Source of the DNA: Solirubrobacterales bacterium
GTDB taxonomy: Bacteria > Actinomycetota > Thermoleophilia > Solirubrobacterales > 70-9
DNA: 11,998 nucleotides
Assembly (NCBI GenBank): GCA_030835185.1
Contig: JAUQWL010000098.1
Span: 1-11,998 of the forward strand
Direction of reading: 5' to 3'
The position numbers were made by a program, and so were the translations under genes. Position 1 is the stretch's first letter. The number at the start of each line of letters is the position of its first letter. Shown here in pieces: positions 8,098-11,998 of this stretch. The notes under the pieces were generated by a model that saw only the letters and a list, made by a program, of their open reading frames with translations, did not search any database and had not been told where the DNA came from.

Positions 8098-8691
8098 TTA
8101 CCGCCCTTCGCTGTGATTGTCGTCCCTGGCCTCAGACCCTTGGGCTTCTCGGCCCGTTGCGGCCGCCTCTGCCGCCCCGGCGGACCCGGTGGAGTCGTTC
8201 GGATCGAACGCCGCCGAGAGTACGCGGAAGCTGTCTTCCAGCGACTGCGGCATCACCCGGTGGTCGGCGATCACGGGCATGAAGTTCGTATCGCCGCCCC
8301 AGCGCGGGACGACGTGCATGTGGATGTGGTGCTCGACCCCGGCCCCGGCTGCCCGACCCTGGTTGAAGCCGACGTTGAATCCCTGCGGCCGGTAGATGTC
8401 TTCGAGCCGGTTCATCGCGGTTTTCGCCAGTTCCAGCATCTCGGCAGTCGTATCGGCCGGAATGTCCTGGATCCGGCCGATGTGCTCGAACGGCGTGACC
8501 ATCAGGTGGCCGTTTGTATACGGGTAGAGGTTGAGGATCACGAAGGCGGCCTCACCGCGGTGGACGATGAGTGCCGTCTCGTCGTCACCGAGAGACGGTT
8601 TGGCACAGAAGATGCAGCTCTCCTCGTTGTCCTTGGAGGCGTCCTTCACGTATTTCAGACGCCACGGCGCCCAGATCCGGTTCTCGCTCAT
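8098..8691 (-). CDS. HIT-family protein, similar to actinobacterial Ap4A phosphorylases
   Basis: Histidine-triad nucleotide-binding protein, predicted to cleave dinucleoside polyphosphates such as Ap4A. The triad HxHxH is present as HHIHMHVV (His122, His124, His126). An N-terminal CIFC pair (Cys26, Cys29), the NRIWAPWRL opening and the NLYPYTNGHLMV segment match what I recall of the mycobacterial Ap4A phosphorylase group (Rv2613c-like); that comparison is from memory. The core ends near residue 155, and a low-complexity Ala/Gly/Ser tail of about 35 residues follows. The ATG start (8691-8689) sits 12 nt after the corA stop, with no good Shine-Dalgarno, so it may depend on coupling to corA translation. 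Members of this family often accompany lipid or nucleotide metabolism genes; here it lies between a cation channel and a sugar-phosphate mutase. Confidence 0.88.
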   Translation of the reverse strand: MSENRIWAPWRLKYVKDASKDNEESCIFCAKPSLGDDETALIVHRGEAAFVILNLYPYTNGHLMVTPFEHIGRIQDIPADTTAEMLELAKTAMNRLEDIYRPQGFNVGFNQGRAAGAGVEHHIHMHVVPRWGGDTNFMPVIADHRVMPQSLEDSFRVLSAAFDPNDSTGSAGAAEAAATGREAQGSEARDDNHSEGR

Positions 8692-8703
8692 TCAGGCTGC
8701 AGG

Positions 8704-9714
8704 CTATAGCCAGCGACGCTTGCGGAAGAAGGCGGCCATGCCGACGAGGATCAGCAGCATGATCCCGATCACCACGGCGAAGCTCAGCAGCGAGTCGATT
8801 GCCGGGTCCCCGCCGCCGGGCAGGCCGATATTCATGCCGAAGATCGAAGCGATCAGGGTCAGTGGCAGCACGATCACGCTGATCGCGGTCAGCACGCGCA
8901 AAGAGTCGTTCACCCGGTGGCTGAGCATCGACTCGTTGGTTTCCTCGAGCGCGACGATCACCTCTTTGTAGTTCTCGAGCATGTCCCAGATCCGCTCGTG
9001 GGCGTCGATGATGTCATCGAAGTAGATGTCGAGGTCGAGATCGCTGACCAGGTAGCGCGTCTTGACTTTCTCGAGATCGCGCAGTACCGGCCGCTGGGGG
9101 CGGATCACCTTGCGGAAGTTGATGATCTCCTGCTTGGCGTTGGAGATGTCCCGGACGACGTCTTCCGAGCGTCCCTCGAAGATTTCGTCCTCGAGGGCAT
9201 CGAGCTTGTTACCGACCTTGCGCAGCATCGGGAAGCAGTAATCGAACGAATCGTCGACCAGCCGGTACATCAGGTAGCCGGATCCACGGGAGAAGATCTT
9301 CTGGCGCAGAGCTTCGTCGCTGCGGCATCGTTCGAACAGGTATTCGACCGGAGGCAGGGGCTGGTTCGGCAGGGTGACCACGTAGTCGGGGCCCACGAAG
9401 AGGTCCAGCTCGCCGGCGCCGAGACGGCCGGCGTGGTGGTTGAACACGGGGATGTGGAGCACCAGGAAGAGGTAGTCGGGATACTCGTCGATCTTCGGAC
9501 GCTGGTTCCGCGAGAGCACGTCTTCGATGTCGAGGGCGTGGAAGTCGAAATGCTCTTCGAGCCAGGCACGCTCGGGGCCGCCGGGATGCTCGATGTTGAT
9601 CCACCTGAGGCCGTCGGCCTGGATCTCTTCGATTCGGGGTGCTGCGGGTTCGGCCGCGGAGGTAGCGCTTACCGCAGGCTCACGCGGCCGTCTGAGACGA
9701 GGGAGGTTCGGCAT
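8704..9714 (-). CDS. corA: CorA-family divalent cation (Mg2+/Co2+) transporter
   Basis: Inner-membrane pentameric channel of the 2-TM-GxN family. A large cytoplasmic N-terminal domain (to about residue 270) with long charged helices is followed by two C-terminal membrane helices (about 272-292 and 310-330). The signature GMN ends the first (Gly293-Met294-Asn295). The loop after GMN reads IGLPGGGDP and lacks the MPEL sequence common in Mg2+-importing CorA proteins, a deviation also seen in ZntB-like members, so the ion and direction of transport are not certain. A basic end (RKRRWL) fits the cytoplasmic C-terminus. Length is 336 residues. The ATG (9714-9712) has GGAG 6 nt upstream. First gene of the five-gene minus-strand run. 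Confidence 0.92.
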   Translation of the reverse strand: MPNLPRLRRPREPAVSATSAAEPAAPRIEEIQADGLRWINIEHPGGPERAWLEEHFDFHALDIEDVLSRNQRPKIDEYPDYLFLVLHIPVFNHHAGRLGAGELDLFVGPDYVVTLPNQPLPPVEYLFERCRSDEALRQKIFSRGSGYLMYRLVDDSFDYCFPMLRKVGNKLDALEDEIFEGRSEDVVRDISNAKQEIINFRKVIRPQRPVLRDLEKVKTRYLVSDLDLDIYFDDIIDAHERIWDMLENYKEVIVALEETNESMLSHRVNDSLRVLTAISVIVLPLTLIASIFGMNIGLPGGGDPAIDSLLSFAVVIGIMLLILVGMAAFFRKRRWL

Positions 9715-9760
9715 CGCCGGCTCCGATCCTGTCTGAACTCTTCGCCTCCATCGGATGAAG

Positions 9761-9790
9761 GTTATGACACAGGCGTGATCAATGTGTGAA
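9761..9790 (-). promoter_or_regulatory. Candidate promoter for the corA run
   Basis: Reading the minus strand, TTCACA (9790-9785) and CATAAC (9766-9761) are separated by 18 nt, giving 5/6 and 4/6 matches to TTGACA and TATAAT. Initiation would leave a leader of about 40 nt before the corA ATG. No M-box or other Mg2+ riboswitch is recognisable in that leader. Confidence 0.35.
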
Positions 9791-9968
9791 CGAACGGGGA
9801 ATGAACCGACGCTTTCCAGGCACTCGCGGAAAGGCAGGGTCCCGGGCCGGCCCGGAAAGCAGCCATGAACGTTCTGGAGACCATCTGCATCGCCGGACGA
9901 GCCCGATGCGCGCCGGAACCGGTCAGAACGGCGACATCGCGCTCCGCGGGAGCCCGGTGGTGCCTGTG
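9791..9968. other. Divergent intergenic region with a 14-bp palindrome
   Basis: Together with the flanking sites this belongs to the 474-nt gap between the diverging corA and thrC genes. I see no convincing gene in it. It contains a perfect 14-bp GC palindrome, CCGGGCCGGCCCGG (9842-9855), followed directly by AAAGCAGCCATGAACG, a string that resembles part of the SRP RNA tip. Frames on both strands show only mixed third-position usage. Confidence 0.5.
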
Positions 9969-9969
9969 G

Positions 9970-9998
9970 TCGACGTGCGCCCCGCGGTCTGCTAGGTT
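9970..9998 (+). promoter_or_regulatory. Candidate promoter of the SAM-riboswitch operon
   Basis: TCGACG (9970-9975), 17 nt spacer, TAGGTT (9993-9998). The -10 fits the TAnnnT pattern common in actinobacteria and the -35 matches TTGACA at 4 of 6 positions. Transcription would begin near 10005, just ahead of the riboswitch P1 stem at 10015, as expected for a leader RNA. Confidence 0.5.
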
Positions 9999-10004
9999 CC
10001 TAGC
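9991..10004. repeat. Inverted repeat overlapping the -10 box
   Basis: GCTAGG-TT-CCTAGC is a perfect inverted repeat with 6-bp arms and a 2-nt centre, and it includes the TAGGTT -10 box. This is a typical place for a repressor operator, but it could be coincidental. Confidence 0.4.
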
Positions 10005-10014
10005 CACATAAGCG

Positions 10015-10124
10015 CCACATCTAGAGGGGTGGAGGGACTTGGCCCAATGAAACCCCGGCAACCAGTCAGACGAGAGTCTGGCGAAGGTGCCAAATCCAGC
10101 GGTCGTTACGACCGGGAGATGTGG
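10015..10124 (+). ncRNA. SAM-I (S-box) riboswitch aptamer
   Basis: Complete SAM-I aptamer. P1 pairs CCACATCT (10015-10022) with AGATGTGG (10117-10124), 8 perfect base pairs. Conserved cores are present: GGTGGAGGGACTTGGCCC, AATGAAACCCCGGCAACC, the P3 hairpin with CAGAC-GAGA-GTCTG, GAAGGTGCCAAATCC, and P4 with CGGTCG-TTA-CGACCG. It binds S-adenosylmethionine and normally turns methionine or sulfur genes off. With the terminator just downstream and thrC/cysO after it, it controls this operon. Confidence 0.96.
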
Positions 10125-10140
10125 GGAGAAGTCCGATCGG

Positions 10141-10169
10141 ACCTTCGCCCCACAGGCGAAGGTTTTTTT
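10141..10169 (+). terminator. Riboswitch-controlled intrinsic terminator
   Basis: The stem ACCTTCGCC (10141-10149) pairs with GGCGAAGGT (10155-10163) over 9 bp, with loop CCACA and seven T (10163-10169). An antiterminator is visible: TGTGGGG (10120-10126), which includes the 3' strand of P1, pairs perfectly with CCCCACA (10148-10154), breaking the terminator. A small hairpin GTCC-GATC-GGAC (10131-10142) sits between these arms. High SAM should therefore stabilise P1, free the terminator and stop transcription. Confidence 0.94.
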
Positions 10170-10188
10170 GTAGAGAAAGGTCGATCGG

Positions 10189-11424
10189 ATGTCATCAGTA
10201 AGGAATCTCAGATGCAAGGAGTGCCGGACCGGGTACGAACTCGGGGCCAGCTACTTCTGTGAGCAGTGTTTCGGGCCGCTGGAAGTCACGTACGACTACT
10301 CCGGTCTTGACCCGGAGGCCACCCGGCGCCGGATCCAGGCGGGATCCGCGGGAATCTGGCGCTACTCGGACTTCCTGCCCTTCGAAGGAAAGGTCGGGGA
10401 TCCGCTCGAACCGGGCATGACCCCGCTGATCCGGGCCGACCGACTGGCCGAAAGGCTCGGCACCGAGGCCGAGGTCTGGATCAAGAACGATGCCGCCAAC
10501 CCGACCCACTCCTTCAAGGACAGGGTCGTCGCGGTGGCGATAGCCAAGGCGCGCGAGCTGGGATACGAGACCGTCGCCTGCGCGTCGACCGGCAACCTGG
10601 CCAATGCGGTGGCTGCCCACGCCGCCGCCGCCGGCCTTGAGTCTTTCGTCTTCGTTCCCTCCGACCTGGAGGAGCAGAAACTGCTGGCAACCGACATCTA
10701 CGGCACCAACCTGGTCGGCGTTCGCGGCAACTACGACGACGTGAACCGGCTCTGCACGCAGCTCGCCGATGAGCGCCCCTGGGCCTTCGTCAACGTCAAC
10801 CTGCGCCCGTACTACGCCGAAGGCTCGAAGACCCTGGCCTATGAAGTCGCCGAACAGCTGGGCTGGCGGCTGCCCGACCGGGTTGTCTCACCGATCGCTT
10901 CCGGCTCGCTCTTCACCAAGATCGCCCGGGGTTTCGAAGAGTGGCTCGAGGTGGGCCTTGTCGAGGGCGAGTTGCCGAAGTTCAACGGCGCCCAGGCAGA
11001 GGGCTGCTCGCCGGTGGCCACCGCCTTCGCCGACGGTAGCAACGTGTGCCGGCCACAGAAGCCGAAGACGATCGCCAAGAGCCTCGCGATCGGCGACCCG
11101 GCCGACGGTCCTTACGCGGTCGATCAGGCCAGGCGCACCGGCGGCGGTATCGACTCGGTCAGCGACGGGCAGATCCGGGAGGGCATCAGGCTGCTGGCCG
11201 AGACGACCGGCATCTTCACCGAGACCGCCGGCGGCGTCACCGTCGGCGTGCTGAAGAAGCTCGCAGAGAGAGGGGATCTCGTCGCGGGAGAGAGGGTCGT
11301 GGTTTACATAACCGGCGAGGGGCTGAAGACTCTCGACGCCAACCGCGATAACTTTGATCTGACCGAGATCGACCCCGATCCGGCCAGCTTCCAGTCCTGC
11401 TTCGGCCAGGAGATCGCAGTCTGA
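10189..11424 (+). CDS. thrC: Threonine-synthase-family PLP enzyme; possible O-phosphohomoserine sulfhydrylase
   Basis: Fold-type II PLP enzyme of the threonine synthase family, whose usual reaction converts O-phospho-L-homoserine to threonine and phosphate. An N-terminal zinc ribbon is seen (Cys9, Cys12, Cys24, Cys27). The PLP lysine is Lys110 in HSFKDR, the phosphate-binding loop is STGNLANAVA, and the C-terminal part has ITGEGLKTLDA. At 411 residues it is the normal size for the zinc-ribbon class. AAAGG (10176-10180) lies 8 nt before the ATG. It follows a SAM-I riboswitch and terminator, and its stop overlaps the next start (TGATG), so it is coupled to a CysO-like sulfur carrier. Both facts point to sulfur amino acid synthesis. 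The enzyme may use the same substrate but take sulfur from the carrier to give homocysteine, as CysM does with phosphoserine. The family is certain; the reaction is not, and ordinary threonine synthesis remains possible. Confidence 0.9.
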   Translation: MSSVRNLRCKECRTGYELGASYFCEQCFGPLEVTYDYSGLDPEATRRRIQAGSAGIWRYSDFLPFEGKVGDPLEPGMTPLIRADRLAERLGTEAEVWIKNDAANPTHSFKDRVVAVAIAKARELGYETVACASTGNLANAVAAHAAAAGLESFVFVPSDLEEQKLLATDIYGTNLVGVRGNYDDVNRLCTQLADERPWAFVNVNLRPYYAEGSKTLAYEVAEQLGWRLPDRVVSPIASGSLFTKIARGFEEWLEVGLVEGELPKFNGAQAEGCSPVATAFADGSNVCRPQKPKTIAKSLAIGDPADGPYAVDQARRTGGGIDSVSDGQIREGIRLLAETTGIFTETAGGVTVGVLKKLAERGDLVAGERVVVYITGEGLKTLDANRDNFDLTEIDPDPASFQSCFGQEIAV

Positions 11425-11696
11425 TGTCAGTCACAGTCAAGATCCCGACGCAACTACGAGCCGCAACCGGCGGCAGTGCCGAGCTGAGGGCAGACGGCGG
11501 CACCGTCGGCGAAGTGCTCGACGCGGTCTTCGCCGAGCACGGGGCCCTGCGCGAGCGGATCACCCAGGACGGCGAGCTGCGGCGCTTCGTCAACGTCTAT
11601 GTCGCCGGTGATGACATCCGCTTCGGTGACGGCATGGACACCGTCGTGAGCGATGGGGCAGAGGTGACGATCCTTCCCGCGGTGGCCGGCGGCTGA
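11424..11696 (+). CDS. cysO: CysO/MoaD-like ubiquitin-fold sulfur-carrier protein
   Basis: Small beta-grasp protein of 90 residues, full length for the family, ending in the exposed Gly-Gly needed for adenylation and thiocarboxylate formation by an E1-like enzyme (MoeB/ThiF type). The SVTVKIPTQLR opening, the RRFVNVYVAGDDIRF segment and the VTILPAVAGG end match M. tuberculosis CysO as I remember it, more closely than molybdopterin MoaD. Mycobacterial CysO hands sulfur to CysM to make cysteine and is trimmed by the protease Mec. Here no cysM or mec is adjacent; the partner is the threonine-synthase-family enzyme whose TGA overlaps this ATG by one base. It is therefore under the same SAM riboswitch. 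No activating enzyme lies in the window. A MoaD or thiamine (ThiS) role is less likely from sequence and context. Confidence 0.88.
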   Translation: MSVTVKIPTQLRAATGGSAELRADGGTVGEVLDAVFAEHGALRERITQDGELRRFVNVYVAGDDIRFGDGMDTVVSDGAEVTILPAVAGG

Positions 11697-11998
11697 AGCC
11701 CCCGGTCCTGATTCTGAGCGGGGGTCGCGGCACCCGCCTGCGCGAGGAGACCGAGTCGCTTCCGAAAGCACTCGTCGAGGTCGGAGGTCGGCCCCTGCTC
11801 TGGCACGTAATCATGATCTACGCCAGCCAGGGCTTCACCAGGTTCCGACCGCTGACCGGCTATCTGGGCGAGATGGTCGATGAATTCGTGAACGGTACGG
11901 ACTGGCCGGACGGAGTCGAAGTCAAGTGCGTCGATACCGGCATCGACACCTCTACCGGGGGGCGCCTGAGACTCGCACTCGATGCGGGCGATGCGGAA
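11693..11998 (+). CDS. Sugar-phosphate nucleotidyltransferase, glucose-1-phosphate cytidylyltransferase-like (3' end outside window)
   Basis: An open frame runs to the right edge (102 codons). The N-terminal nucleotide-binding signature LSGGRGTRLREET, the PKALVEVGGRPLLWHV segment, GYLGEMV, and VDTGIDTSTGGRL match the RfbF/glucose-1-phosphate cytidylyltransferase group, which makes CDP-glucose for deoxysugar or polysaccharide synthesis. Codons fit the genome. No ATG, GTG or TTG is available near the expected N-terminus; the only fitting start is CTG at 11693-11695, giving (M)KPPVLILSGG and overlapping the stop of the CysO-like gene as CTGA. This suggests reinitiation after the upstream gene. 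It is thus likely in the SAM-controlled transcript, at least by read-through, though an internal promoter cannot be excluded. Other NTP-transferases are possible alternatives because most of the protein is not visible. Confidence 0.82.
   Translation, partial: MKPPVLILSGGRGTRLREETESLPKALVEVGGRPLLWHVIMIYASQGFTRFRPLTGYLGEMVDEFVNGTDWPDGVEVKCVDTGIDTSTGGRLRLALDAGDAE

Noticed and set aside
7452..8282. 276-residue + strand ORF
   Set aside because: Antisense to the mutase and HIT genes, both of which have complete family motifs.
8917..9789. 290-residue + strand ORF
   Set aside because: Antisense to corA; its protein is an acidic Val/Asp-rich sequence typical of reverse-strand reading of a coding gene.
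9820..9920. SRP (4.5S) RNA gene or cobalamin riboswitch
   Set aside because: The AGCAGCC and GGAGACC strings are suggestive, but the GGG needed to close the SRP tip loop is missing, the flanks do not form the long SRP hairpin, and the B12-box (CCCGCAACTG-like) is absent.
9865..10011. 48-codon + strand ORF with GGAAAG upstream and four Cys, as a leader peptide for the sulfur operon
   Set aside because: Third-position G/C is only about 75%, the Cys codons are not clustered, and the frame runs through the predicted promoter, so it would not be on the operon's own leader RNA.
9762..10217. 151-residue minus-strand ORF
   Set aside because: It runs antisense across the riboswitch, terminator and promoter; composition is low-complexity with mixed codon usage.
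1..11998. CRISPR arrays, insertion sequences, tRNA or rRNA genes
   Set aside because: No regularly spaced repeats, transposase motifs, terminal repeats, tRNA T-arm signatures or rRNA-like stretches were seen on either strand.

Overview
This is a GC-rich bacterial window (roughly two-thirds G+C, strong G/C preference at third codon positions) that reads like an actinomycete. A deep-branching, Thermoleophilia/Solirubrobacter-like actinobacterium is my best guess. The pointers are high GC, GTG/TTG starts, a mycobacterial-type HIT protein, a CysO-type sulfur carrier and a -10 box of the TAGGTT kind. The taxonomy is inference, since there is no rRNA marker.

Left part, + strand (1-4576): the 3' part of recJ (5'-3' single-strand DNA exonuclease, with a long C-terminal extension), then relA/rel, a full-length bifunctional (p)ppGpp synthetase/hydrolase. 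The start of rel may lie upstream of the obvious ATG.

Middle part, - strand (4643-9714): a compact five-gene run read right to left: corA (Mg2+/divalent cation channel), a HIT-family nucleotide phosphorylase/hydrolase, a phosphomannomutase/phosphoglucomutase, a metallo-beta-lactamase-fold hydrolase and a diacylglycerol-kinase-family lipid kinase. Gaps are 7-13 nt, and the last pair overlaps by 4 nt, so they are probably one transcript. Just past the lipid kinase stop, 32 codons in a shifted frame carry the coding signature of this genome.

Right part, + strand (9970-11998): a promoter, a complete SAM-I (S-box) riboswitch and an intrinsic terminator with a visible antiterminator. Then come a threonine-synthase-family PLP enzyme, a CysO/MoaD-like sulfur-carrier protein ending in Gly-Gly, and the beginning of a glucose-1-phosphate cytidylyltransferase-like gene. 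The last three overlap end to start.

The most interesting signal is this last locus. A 'threonine synthase' switched off by SAM makes little sense for threonine supply. Paired with a protein-thiocarboxylate carrier, it suggests homocysteine synthesis from O-phosphohomoserine, a parallel to the known CysM/CysO cysteine route. This is a hypothesis drawn from gene content and regulation, not something the sequence proves.
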